Shown here: positions 18,011 to 24,319 of the stretch, one piece after another
How positions within the stretch are numbered: position 1 is the stretch's first letter
Layout: the number at the start of each line of letters is the position of its first letter
DNA from: CAYJNO01 sp964371715
GTDB taxonomy: Bacteria > Bacillota_I > Bacilli_A > Erysipelotrichales > Erysipelotrichaceae
Assembly: GCA_964371715.1 (NCBI GenBank)
Contig: CAYJNO010000006.1
Coordinates: 1-64,000 of the forward strand
Reading direction: 5' to 3'
Length of the DNA stretch: 64,000 bases
The notes under the pieces: model-generated
The model's input: only the letters and a program-made list of their open reading frames with translations
Database searches by the model: none
What the model was told of the DNA's origin: nothing
Translations under genes and position numbers: made by a program

Positions 18011-18207
18011 TATACTACTTTAATTCCGTGTGCTTGTAATCCTCTATCCCCTTCAATTAAATTAAATTCAACTAAAGTACCTTCATTAACTGTTTTATAA
18101 CCATCCATTACCAGTTCTGAATAGTGGAAGAAGACGTCAGTCCCATCAGAGCATGTAATAAATCCAAATCCTCTGCTTTGATTAAAGCGTTTTACTTTCC
18201 CCTGCAT
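18010..18207 (-). CDS. Cold-shock protein
   Basis: A 65-residue CspA-family single cold-shock domain. RNP1 appears as RGFGFI (12-17) and RNP2 as VFFHY (25-29). It binds single-stranded RNA or DNA and acts as an RNA chaperone. Length is exactly typical of Gram-positive Csp proteins. The start follows an AAAGGAAAA site. An AT-rich leader of about 80 nt with a stem-loop precedes it. Confidence 0.95.
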   Translation of the reverse strand: MQGKVKRFNQSRGFGFITCSDGTDVFFHYSELVMDGYKTVNEGTLVEFNLIEGDRGLQAHGIKVV

Positions 18208-18249
18208 ATTGATTTTCCTTTCTTAACATACTACAATCATAAGTTAATA

Positions 18250-18322
18250 ATAATATCATTACAAGTGATATTATCTACCTAAAAAACACCGTTATTATAT
18301 AATTGTATATTTTAGGTAACAC
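18250..18322 (-). promoter_or_regulatory. csp promoter and leader stem-loop
   Basis: A perfect minus-strand TATAAT (18294-18299) with GTGTTA 17 nt upstream (18317-18322). The leader then forms a 9-bp stem (18250-18258 with 18266-18274). Structured leaders are common in cold-shock mRNAs, but this one is identified only by inspection. Confidence 0.5.
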
Positions 18323-18383
18323 AAATCTATGAATGGATAAATTTAAACAATTTTAGTAAAAATATACTAAATATAGTGATAAA

Positions 18384-18413
18384 AAAAGATAAGCAATTTA
18401 ATACTTATCTTTT
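18384..18413 (-). terminator. tetR-family gene terminator
   Basis: A 10-bp perfect stem (18384-18393 with 18404-18413) followed by a T-run on the minus strand, 6 nt after the regulator's stop codon. Confidence 0.82.
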
Positions 18414-18418
18414 AATAC

Positions 18419-18961
18419 TTATTTCTTTACTGAAACGATTTGTACATCATTTACAACTGTTAAATAAATATCATTCATTTCATCAGTTGAATTTGAGAAA
18501 TCATCATCAGCCCATAATTGGATCATTTTCATAACTCCAGCCATATGGAAGCTTAAAATATAACGTTTTTGTTTTTGAGTTATATCTACAACATCATAGT
18601 TTGGATTTTCATAAATATTTTTAAACATTTTGTAGAATTCATCAATGAAAATATGGAATAAATTATTTTTCATTAATAAAATAATATAATTTTTATGATC
18701 ATTACAGAAAATGAAAAAATTCTTTGATAATTTATTTAATGAAAATTCATTTAAATTTTCGATTCTATCAAAATACTTATATAGTAAAGTTCTGCAAGAG
18801 TACAGTACTAATTCATCCTTAGATGAAAAGTTATTGTAGAATGTTTTTCTTACTAATTGAGCTTGCTCACTAATTTCAGAAATAGTTATATCATTGTATG
18901 CTTTATCATTCATTAGAGCGAATAAAGCATCAATAATTTTTGATTTTGACTTGTTTGACAT
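18419..18961 (-). CDS. TetR/AcrR family transcriptional regulator
   Basis: A 180-residue one-domain-plus-effector regulator. The N-terminal helix-turn-helix is clear: IIDALFALMNDKAYNDITIS (about 9-28), then EISEQAQLVRKTFYNNFSSK, with the typical TFYNNF recognition helix. The C-terminal ligand-binding region is helical and not assignable to a known ligand class. Its target is unknown. No divergent partner gene is present, and the nearest transcription unit upstream is the lipoprotein array. A dyad at 19031-19059 next to its own promoter may be an autoregulatory operator. Confidence 0.87.
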   Translation of the reverse strand: MSNKSKSKIIDALFALMNDKAYNDITISEISEQAQLVRKTFYNNFSSKDELVLYSCRTLLYKYFDRIENLNEFSLNKLSKNFFIFCNDHKNYIILLMKNNLFHIFIDEFYKMFKNIYENPNYDVVDITQKQKRYILSFHMAGVMKMIQLWADDDFSNSTDEMNDIYLTVVNDVQIVSVKK

Positions 18962-18995
18962 TATAATCTCCTTTTTTAATATTTCTCACTCATTT

Positions 18996-19059
18996 ATAAT
19001 AATGTATAAATTATATCTTGTAAATGGTTTTTACACATTTTTTTGTTTTTTTTGTGTAA
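18996..19059 (-). promoter_or_regulatory. tetR-family promoter with adjacent dyad
   Basis: Minus-strand TTTACA (19019-19024), 17-nt spacer, TATTAT (18996-19001). Just upstream of the -35 box is an inverted repeat TTACACA (19031-19037) and TGTGTAA (19053-19059) with a T-rich 15-nt centre. It could bind the regulator itself; this is inference. Confidence 0.45.
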
Positions 19060-19210
19060 TTCGTAAAAAATTATATATTTTTATTCATAAGCGCCCTATT
19101 TATCGTATAAAATTTTGTAATATTTAAAAATATTTTTTCCAGAAACTACTATTATTAAGGCACTGTGTAATATTTCCTTATAGAAAACAAATTAAATATC
19201 TTGAAATATA

Positions 19211-19250
19211 AAAAAAACAGCTAATATATCCTACTAAAGATTATTAGCTG
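19211..19250 (-). terminator. First lipoprotein gene terminator
   Basis: A 9-bp stem (19218-19226 with 19242-19250) followed on the minus strand by seven T residues, 18 nt after the stop codon. Confidence 0.82.
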
Positions 19251-19268
19251 AATCAAATGTATAATTAA

Positions 19269-19724
19269 TTATTTTGCGTTATATGCATCAAATGCAAGTT
19301 GTAAAGCACTTAGAAAACTATCAGATGTAACTGTTGAACCTGAAATAATATCTGCAGTAGCAGCAAATGCTTCTTTTCCAACGAATGATTTTGCTAAAGC
19401 ATCTAAATCTGCTTCATCATAATTGGTATTTTCGTTAGTAGTTGTTACTTTTACATCCTTAACCATTTTATCAGTAGAAATAATAACTTCTACAGTTAAT
19501 ACACCTCCACCAAAATCTCCATTTTCAACTATAATAGTTGTGCTCTCTCCTTCAACAACATCATTTGAAATAATTGTTGGACCTTTTGATGTTTCTTCTG
19601 TTGGTTCAGGTGTTGTTTCTTGAGTTGTAGGTGTTGTAGTTGGTTGAACTTCTTCTTCTTCATTATTACTACATCCTGCAAGTACTAAAACTGATAATAA
19701 CATCATTACAAGTATTTTTTTCAT
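19269..19724 (-). CDS. FMN-binding-domain-like lipoprotein
   Basis: A 151-residue secreted lipoprotein. The signal peptide ends in the lipobox LAGC (15-18). An acidic Thr/Pro-rich linker (20-48) follows, then a domain of about 100 residues ending in DIISGSTVTSDSF. This resembles the FMN_bind domain, whose signature S/T-G-A-T-x-S/T is the site where ApbE-type transferases attach FMN through the Thr. Here the Ala is Ser (GST, 129-131), so flavinylation is plausible but not certain. In Listeria-type systems such lipoproteins serve extracellular electron transfer. It is the last of three related genes, each with its own terminator. Confidence 0.75.
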   Translation of the reverse strand: MKKILVMMLLSVLVLAGCSNNEEEEVQPTTTPTTQETTPEPTEETSKGPTIISNDVVEGESTTIIVENGDFGGGVLTVEVIISTDKMVKDVKVTTTNENTNYDEADLDALAKSFVGKEAFAATADIISGSTVTSDSFLSALQLAFDAYNAK

Positions 19725-19795
19725 TGTTTTTCTCCTTATAATTTATATCATATCATATTTTGATAATATTTATAATTATTATTAAACTATAAAAA

Positions 19796-19815
19796 AAACG
19801 GATATAATTCCGTTT
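19796..19815 (-). terminator. Middle lipoprotein gene terminator
   Basis: A 7-bp stem (19796-19802 with 19809-19815) and 6-nt loop, followed on the minus strand by an eight-residue T-run contributed by the A-run at 19791-19798. Confidence 0.8.
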
Positions 19816-19822
19816 AAATCTC

Positions 19823-20143
19823 TTATGCTGCAGGAGTTTCTGTAACTTCAGGTGTTGTTGTAACTTCAGGTGCTACNNNNNNNNNNNNNNNNNNNNNNNN
19901 NNNNNNNNNNNNNNNNNNNNNNNNNNNNNNNNNNNNNNNNNNNNNNNNNNNNNNNNNNNNNNNNNNNNNNNNNNNNGTAACTTCAGGTGCTACAGTTGCT
20001 TCTGGTGTTGTTGTAGCTTCTGGTGTTGCAGTAACTTCAGGTGCTACAGTTACTTCTGGTGTTGCAGTAACTTCTGGAGCTGTATCAGTTGAACATCCAG
20101 CTAATAACGCTACACTTAATAATAATACTAATAATTTTTTCAT
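19823..20143 (-). CDS. TPE-repeat lipoprotein, interrupted by an assembly gap
   Basis: The N-terminus is a lipoprotein signal (MKKLLVLLLSVALLAGCS) almost identical to that of the next gene at 20288. It is followed by 6-residue repeats of the form (A/V/T)(T/A)PE(V/A)T (18 bp each). A run of exactly 100 N (19877-19976) interrupts the gene. After the gap the same repeats continue to the stop. No globular domain is visible on either side, so this is either a repeat-only surface lipoprotein or a gene whose FMN-binding domain lies in the unread part. Because 100 N is a common placeholder, neither the length nor the frame across the gap can be trusted. The gap could even join parts of two genes. Confidence 0.55.
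   Translation of the reverse strand: MKKLLVLLLSVALLAGCSTDTAPEVTATPEVTVAPEVTATPEATTTPEATVAPEVXXXXXXXXXXXXXXXXXXXXXXXXXXXXXXXXXXVAPEVTTTPEVTETPAA
19877..19976. other. Assembly gap of 100 N
   Basis: Exactly 100 unknown bases inside a tandem 18-bp repeat tract. The round number suggests a scaffold placeholder of unknown true size. Confidence 0.98.
19980..20080. repeat. 18-bp tandem repeat coding for a TPE-type hexapeptide
   Basis: Imperfect tandem 18-bp units, for instance GTAACTTCAGGTGCTACA alternating with variants, on the right flank of the gap. The left flank (about 19831-19876) holds more copies. Related units occur at 20600-20680 in the neighbouring lipoprotein gene. Confidence 0.8.
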
Positions 20144-20179
20144 TTTAAATCTCCTATATGTTCTAAACGAACAGGATTA

Positions 20180-20230
20180 ATATTATCATATACAGAACAA
20201 TTGTCAATAGTTTTGTGAAAACTATGTGAA
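20180..20230 (-). promoter_or_regulatory. Promoter of the middle lipoprotein gene, with TTCACA boxes
   Basis: A perfect minus-strand TTGACA (20202-20207) with a 16-nt spacer to TAATAT (20180-20185). Two TTCACA hexamers (20214-20219 and 20225-20230) lie directly upstream, 11 bp apart. The same module precedes the gene at 20288-20740. The arrangement resembles direct-repeat sites of OmpR/PhoB-type response regulators. Confidence 0.65.
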
Positions 20231-20251
20231 AATTATATGTAAACAAATAAA

Positions 20252-20275
20252 AAAGCCTTCATAATTGAAGACTTT
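20252..20275 (-). terminator. Third lipoprotein gene terminator
   Basis: A 10-bp stem with one G-U pair on the minus-strand RNA (20252-20261 with 20266-20275), followed by a T-run, 12 nt after the stop codon. Confidence 0.78.
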
Positions 20276-20287
20276 AAACAGAATTAA

Positions 20288-20740
20288 TTATCCAGCAAAG
20301 AATTCATTAGCAGCCACTAATGCATTTTCTCTAGCTTGTAATAACGCTTCACTTGTAACAGTTGCACCAGCAACTACATCAAATGTACCATCAATTACTG
20401 ATGGAGCAAAAGTTTCAGCTTCGATTACATCTTTACCATAACCTTCAGTTTCAGTGTGAGATACAACATTTACAGCTTCGATTGTTGTAGCGTCAGCAAA
20501 TGTGAACTCAACAACGATATCACCTGCAAAACCTTCTGCAGTTACAGTAACTAAAGCTTTACCTTCAACATCTTCAACAGTTACATTTGAAGCTTCTTCA
20601 GGTGTTGTAGTAGCTTCTGGAGTTGTTGTAACTTCAGGTGCTACAGTTGCTTCTGGTGTTGCAGTAGCTTCTGGAGTTTCTTCAGTTGAACATCCTACTA
20701 ATAATACTGCACTTAATAAAACAGCTAATAATTTTTTCAT
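20288..20740 (-). CDS. FMN-binding-domain lipoprotein with TPE-repeat linker
   Basis: A 150-residue secreted lipoprotein. The lipobox LVGC is at 14-17. A linker of TPEAT-type repeats (22-48) is followed by an FMN_bind-like domain of about 100 residues ending DVVAGATVTSEAL. The GAT at 125-127 fits the Thr-flavinylation signature, though the usual preceding Ser/Thr is Ala. The protein would be anchored to the outer membrane face and, if flavinylated by an ApbE-type transferase, could carry electrons extracellularly. No apbE or electron-transfer partner is encoded in the window. It has its own promoter and terminator. The ribosome binding site is AAAGGAG. Confidence 0.82.
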   Translation of the reverse strand: MKKLLAVLLSAVLLVGCSTEETPEATATPEATVAPEVTTTPEATTTPEEASNVTVEDVEGKALVTVTAEGFAGDIVVEFTFADATTIEAVNVVSHTETEGYGKDVIEAETFAPSVIDGTFDVVAGATVTSEALLQARENALVAANEFFAG

Positions 20741-20778
20741 TTTAATTTCTCCTTTAAGTTCATTGAACTATAACAATT

Positions 20779-20829
20779 ATTCTACACATATAAGATTATG
20801 ATGTCAATAGTTTGTGAAAATTATGTGAA
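20779..20829 (-). promoter_or_regulatory. Promoter of the third lipoprotein gene, with TTCACA boxes
   Basis: A perfect minus-strand TTGACA (20802-20807), 17-nt spacer and TAGAAT (20779-20784). Two TTCACA hexamers lie upstream at 20813-20818 and 20824-20829. The two boxes and the -35 hexamer follow one another at exact 11-bp steps. Confidence 0.75.
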
Positions 20830-20881
20830 ATATCATCTTATTGAATTTCATTATTGTATTTTTTATTTAAATATGATTAGA

Positions 20882-20887
20882 TATAAT
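20882..20887 (+). promoter_or_regulatory. -10 box of the trpS T-box transcript
   Basis: A perfect TATAAT just upstream of the trpS T-box leader. The -35 region is a T-run and weak. Confidence 0.5.
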
Positions 20888-20894
20888 AAAGCAA

Positions 20895-21097
20895 TGAAAT
20901 AAGTATAAGTATTATAGAATGTATATTTTAAGAGAAATGATGTCTGGTGAAAATCATTATAACTTCTATAAGAAATGGGACTTGTTGAGCTTCAAATATT
21001 TATATTTGCGGTAAATCCGTTATCTTTTAAAGAAATCTTTTTAGATTTAAATATGGGTGGCACCACGTTTTAAGACGTCCCAAGAGGTGTTTTTTTT
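20895..21097 (+). promoter_or_regulatory. T-box leader (Trp) of trpS
   Basis: The T-box core GGGTGGCACCACG lies at 21055-21067. A UGG codon in the context GAAA-UGG-GAC (20976-20978) is the likely specifier for tryptophan. The 3' end forms a GC-containing terminator hairpin followed by eight T residues (21090-21097). Uncharged tRNA-Trp should stabilise the antiterminator. The specifier codon matches the downstream gene. Confidence 0.92.
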
Positions 21098-21118
21098 ATT
21101 TTAAAGGAGAAATAAGTT

Positions 21119-22105
21119 ATGAAAACAATGGTTAGTGGAATTAAACCTACTGGTCAACTACATTTAGGAAATTATATCGGAGCATTAAGAAATTTTGTTA
21201 AGTATCAAGATGAATATAGAATGTTTATTTTTATTGCAAATCTACATTGTATTACTGTATATCAAGACCCAAGTGAACTTAGACAAAACTTAAAAGATAG
21301 TGTCGCTCTTTATCTTGCATGTGGATTAGATCCTAATCAATCAACAATTTTTTTACAAACAGATGTGAAAGAACATGCTGAGCTTGGTTTTATTATGTGT
21401 TGTAACACATATATGGGTGAATTGAATCGTATGACTCAATATAAAGATCAAATCGCAAAGGGTATTAAAAATATCAGTGGTGGAATGTATACTTACCCTA
21501 CTTTAATGTCAGCAGATATTTTAATGTATAATGCAGATTACGTCCCTGTTGGTGAAGATCAAAAGCAACATGTCGAATTATGTCGAGATACTGCTACCCG
21601 CTTTAATAATCGCTATGGTGATACATTCGTTGTACCAGAGCCTATTATTGCCAAAGTTGGCGCAAGAATTATGTCATTACAAGACCCAACTAAAAAAATG
21701 TCAAAAAGTGATGAAACAAATAAAGGTTGTATTTACTTGTTAGATGATTTAAAAGTTGCAAGAAAGAAAATCATGTCTGCTGTTACAGATGATAAAGCGT
21801 GCGTTAAATACGATTTAGAAAACCAACCAGGTATTGCTAATTTAATGCAAATAATGGCAAGTTTAAATGGAAAATCATTTAAAGAGATTGAAGAAGAATT
21901 CGCAAATGAAGGTTATGGTACATTTAAAAAAGCTGTTGCTGATTTAGTATGTAACGAACTTGAAATTATACAATCAAAGTATAATGATATTATTAATTCA
22001 GATTTAATTGAAAAAACATTAACTAATGGTGCTGTAAAAGCAAGAGCAGTTGCTCAAGATACACTAAGCAAAGTTCATAATAAAATTGGTATTTCTATTA
22101 TCTAG
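21119..22105 (+). CDS. trpS: Tryptophan-tRNA ligase
   Basis: A 328-residue class I synthetase that charges tRNA-Trp. The HIGH-type motif is HLGN (15-18) within PTGQLHLGNYIGAL, and the KMSKS motif is KMSKS around residues 194-198. Length is typical. It follows a Trp T-box leader and an AAAGGAG ribosome binding site. Its last 42 nt overlap the 3' end of the convergent comK-like gene. Confidence 0.97.
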   Translation: MKTMVSGIKPTGQLHLGNYIGALRNFVKYQDEYRMFIFIANLHCITVYQDPSELRQNLKDSVALYLACGLDPNQSTIFLQTDVKEHAELGFIMCCNTYMGELNRMTQYKDQIAKGIKNISGGMYTYPTLMSADILMYNADYVPVGEDQKQHVELCRDTATRFNNRYGDTFVVPEPIIAKVGARIMSLQDPTKKMSKSDETNKGCIYLLDDLKVARKKIMSAVTDDKACVKYDLENQPGIANLMQIMASLNGKSFKEIEEEFANEGYGTFKKAVADLVCNELEIIQSKYNDIINSDLIEKTLTNGAVKARAVAQDTLSKVHNKIGISII

Positions 22106-22507
22106 TTCTAAATGTAATAAATAATCTTTAACACGTTTGATTTGTTTATTTATTACTCTTACATTTATATCAAATTCAATATTTAAACCATTGTGAAATA
22201 TCACTTTGGTTTTTTTATTATCAACATTAATGATTTGCTTTATATTAAAATAATTAACTAGTGTACATTCATTTTGGTATATTGACCATAAAGGAATTAA
22301 AAATAAACGTTTATTTAGTGATATTAATATTGGAGTTTTTTGTTTTGTTTTATTAATATAATTAAAACTATCTATTCTACCTTTTAAACTACTACCATTT
22401 TTAAGGCATTGATCATCTAAAAAATCTGTTAATTTATAATTCAAGTTGATTCTATTTAAATTATTAACTATTTCGAGTTTATCATAACTATAGTAAATTA
22501 CATCCAT
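22064..22507 (-). CDS. comK: ComK-family competence transcription factor
   Basis: A 147-residue protein resembling ComK, the master activator of competence genes in Bacillus. Matching elements in the ComK order are GSSLKGR (38-44), KTPILIS (57-63), FLIP (69-72), Cys81 and VIFHNGLNIEFDI (102-114). It is shorter than B. subtilis ComK (about 190), mainly at the C-terminus. ComK proteins bind paired AT-boxes and activate DNA uptake and recombination genes. No other competence gene is in the window. The start follows a GAGGTG ribosome binding site. The gene overlaps trpS convergently by 42 nt. Confidence 0.8.
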   Translation of the reverse strand: MDVIYYSYDKLEIVNNLNRINLNYKLTDFLDDQCLKNGSSLKGRIDSFNYINKTKQKTPILISLNKRLFLIPLWSIYQNECTLVNYFNIKQIINVDNKKTKVIFHNGLNIEFDINVRVINKQIKRVKDYLLHLELDNRNTNFIMNFA

Positions 22508-22558
22508 TTTTTCACCTCTATATTATTATTATCGAAATATAGAAAATTCCTAAAAAAA

Positions 22559-22576
22559 AACATCCTGATGGATGTT
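22559..22576 (-). terminator. rpsO terminator
   Basis: A 7-bp stem (22559-22565 with 22570-22576) overlapping the rpsO stop, followed on the minus strand by nine T residues. Confidence 0.85.
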
Positions 22577-22841
22577 ATTTTCTTAAACCTAAACGTTTTA
22601 CTAATTCACGGTATCTATTTACGTCTTCATTTTTTAAGTAAGCCATAAATCTTTTTCTACGTCCAACCATTTTCATTAGACCTCTTGTAGAATGATAATC
22701 GTGTTTGTGAGCTTTTAAGTGTTCTGTTAATTTGTTGATTTGAGCAGTTAATACAGCTACTTGAACCTCAACAGATCCTGTGTCACCTTCTTTTACAGCA
22801 TATTCTTTCATGATAGCTGTTTTTTGTTCTTTAGTTAACAT
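22575..22841 (-). CDS. rpsO: 30S ribosomal protein uS15
   Basis: An 88-residue primary 16S-rRNA-binding protein of the small subunit platform. The conserved segments GDTGSVEVQVA, INKLTEHLKAHKHDYHSTRG and MVGRRKRFMAYL are all present. Length is exactly typical. It has its own promoter and terminator, so it is monocistronic. The leader of about 85 nt contains two small hairpins and may be autoregulatory, as in several bacteria. Confidence 0.97.
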   Translation of the reverse strand: MLTKEQKTAIMKEYAVKEGDTGSVEVQVAVLTAQINKLTEHLKAHKHDYHSTRGLMKMVGRRKRFMAYLKNEDVNRYRELVKRLGLRK

Positions 22842-22926
22842 TTTAATTTTCCTCCTATTTTAAATTAAACTAATATACCGCGTATTACGATGAGGAATCG
22901 ATAAAACCCAGTACAAAAGCTATTAA

Positions 22927-22955
22927 ATATTAACATATTTAATGGATAAATGCAA
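22927..22955 (-). promoter_or_regulatory. rpsO promoter
   Basis: Minus-strand TTGCAT (22950-22955), 17-nt spacer, TAATAT (22927-22932), about 85 nt before the rpsO start. The leader between holds two short hairpins (near 22871-22907). Confidence 0.5.
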
Positions 22956-22973
22956 TAAATTTAGAAAATAGCT

Positions 22974-24071
22974 TTATTTAATTTCTTTTAAATTTTCCCA
23001 GCTAATTCCTTCACGTCCAAAATGTCCATATGCAGCTAATTTAGCATACATAGGTGTTTTTAGATTTAATTCATTAATTATATTTGAAACTTTGAAATCA
23101 AAGTTATTTTTAATAATATTTAAAATTTCTTCATCAGTTTTAACACCTGTATTAAATGTATCAATCATAATTGAAATTGGTTCACTTTTTCCAATTGCAT
23201 ATGATACTTGAATTTCGATTCTTTTCGCTAATTTAGCAGCAACAATATTTTTCGCAACATAACGGCAATAATAAGCTGCACTTCTATCTACTTTACTTGG
23301 GTCTTTAGAAGAGAAACATCCTCCACCTATTCTTCCCATTCCTCCATAAGTATCAACAACAATTTTTCTTCCAGTTGTACCAGAATCACCAAATGGCCCT
23401 CCTACTACAAAACTTCCACTAGGATTAATTAAATATTTAGTATTTTCATCAACAAAATTTTCATCGATTACTTCATTAATAACTGATGTCATTATTAATT
23501 CTTTAAGTTCATCTTGCGTTATATCTTTATTATGTTGTGATGAAACCACAATTGTATCGATTCTTTTTGGAATTTCATTTTCATATTCAATTGTAACTTG
23601 TGTTTTACCATCAGGTCCAAGTGGACTATTTGGATCATCACGTCTAACTTGTTCAAGCTTTGCTGCTAGTTTATGTGCTAAATCAATTGCCATTGGCATA
23701 TAATTTGCAGTTTCATCACTTGCGTAACCAAACATAATACCTTGGTCTCCAGCCCCTAAATCATTTTCATCATGTGTTACAGCAAAATTGATTTCTGCTG
23801 ATTGTAATGATACTTTTACTAATACTGTAAACTCTTCGCTATATCCAATATACTTTAAAGTTTCTTTTGCTATTTTTTCATAGTCAATTTTTGCTTTAGT
23901 GTTAGCTTCACCATAAATTAAAACAAAATCGTCCTTAATAGTACATTCTACTGCCATTTTACTGTTTGGATCTTGTCTTAAAGCCTCATCTAAGATTGAA
24001 TCGGCAATTGTGTCACAAATCTTATCAGGATGCCCTATTGTTACAGATTCGCTTGTAAATAAATTTGTCAT
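22974..24071 (-). CDS. metK: S-adenosylmethionine synthetase
   Basis: A 365-residue enzyme making SAM from methionine and ATP. Motifs seen: GHPDKICDTIADSILDEAL near the N-terminus, the hexapeptide GAGDQGIMFGYA, and the P-loop-like GGGCFSSKDPSKVDRSAAYY. It is slightly shorter than the usual 380-400 residues. Its upstream S-box leader indicates repression when SAM is abundant. GGAGGA precedes the start. No terminator is obvious between metK and the rpsO promoter. Confidence 0.97.
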   Translation of the reverse strand: MTNLFTSESVTIGHPDKICDTIADSILDEALRQDPNSKMAVECTIKDDFVLIYGEANTKAKIDYEKIAKETLKYIGYSEEFTVLVKVSLQSAEINFAVTHDENDLGAGDQGIMFGYASDETANYMPMAIDLAHKLAAKLEQVRRDDPNSPLGPDGKTQVTIEYENEIPKRIDTIVVSSQHNKDITQDELKELIMTSVINEVIDENFVDENTKYLINPSGSFVVGGPFGDSGTTGRKIVVDTYGGMGRIGGGCFSSKDPSKVDRSAAYYCRYVAKNIVAAKLAKRIEIQVSYAIGKSEPISIMIDTFNTGVKTDEEILNIIKNNFDFKVSNIINELNLKTPMYAKLAAYGHFGREGISWENLKEIK

Positions 24072-24107
24072 TTTTTCTATCCTCCATCTTTATTTGCTTT
24101 ATCAAAT

Positions 24108-24241
24108 AAAAAGCCCTTCAACGATGAAGGGCAGGATTAACTCATTCTACATTCTTATCGTTGACAGCATTACCACCTTACATTTTGCAGGTTGGTTCAA
24201 GTTCTTCGAGCTGACTCTCTCCCTTGTATCTTGATAAAAGA
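24108..24241 (-). promoter_or_regulatory. SAM-I (S-box) riboswitch of metK
   Basis: The minus-strand leader shows the S-box layout. The P1 arms are TTATCAAG (near 24232-24239) and GATAAG (24154-24159). CAACC and AAGGTGGTAATG segments sit in the core positions. An 8-bp terminator stem (24113-24120 with 24125-24132) is followed by TTTTT. SAM binding should favour the terminator and reduce metK expression. Several core bases differ from the usual S-box consensus, so the subclass is less sure than the function. Confidence 0.82.
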
Positions 24242-24246
24242 CTTTT

Positions 24247-24275
24247 ATATTAAAGCATAATTTTATTAATAACAC
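24247..24275 (-). promoter_or_regulatory. metK leader promoter candidate
   Basis: Minus-strand GTGTTA (24270-24275), 17-nt spacer, TAATAT (24247-24252), directly upstream of the S-box. Confidence 0.45.
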
Positions 24276-24285
24276 AATAAAAATG

Positions 24286-24313
24286 TTGTATTTTATTTTA
24301 TTTATTCTATAAT
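24286..24313 (+). promoter_or_regulatory. Promoter of the radical SAM gene, apparently leaderless
   Basis: TTGTAT (24286-24291), 16-nt spacer, perfect TATAAT (24308-24313). The next ATG (24320-24322) starts only 6 nt after the -10 box, where transcription itself should start. No ribosome binding site is present. Confidence 0.65.
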
Positions 24314-24319
24314 TTGCAT

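Larger units (their letters stand above)
18962..19268. other. Intergenic region upstream of the TetR gene
   Basis: About 307 bases with no credible gene. It holds the regulator's promoter and dyad (18996-19059) and the terminator of the next lipoprotein gene (19211-19250). I see nothing recognisable between about 19060 and 19205. Confidence 0.6.

Noticed and set aside
19877..19976. Open frame running through the N gap
   Set aside because: A frame through unknown bases is meaningless. Only the flanking repeat-coding parts are supported.
19980..20080. CRISPR array
   Set aside because: The short repeats are head-to-tail 18-bp coding units without unique spacers, in frame within a lipoprotein gene.
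22106..22180. Terminator for trpS inside the comK-like gene
   Set aside because: A long imperfect AT-only hairpin is present, but it has a bulge and no T-run after it, so it was not called.
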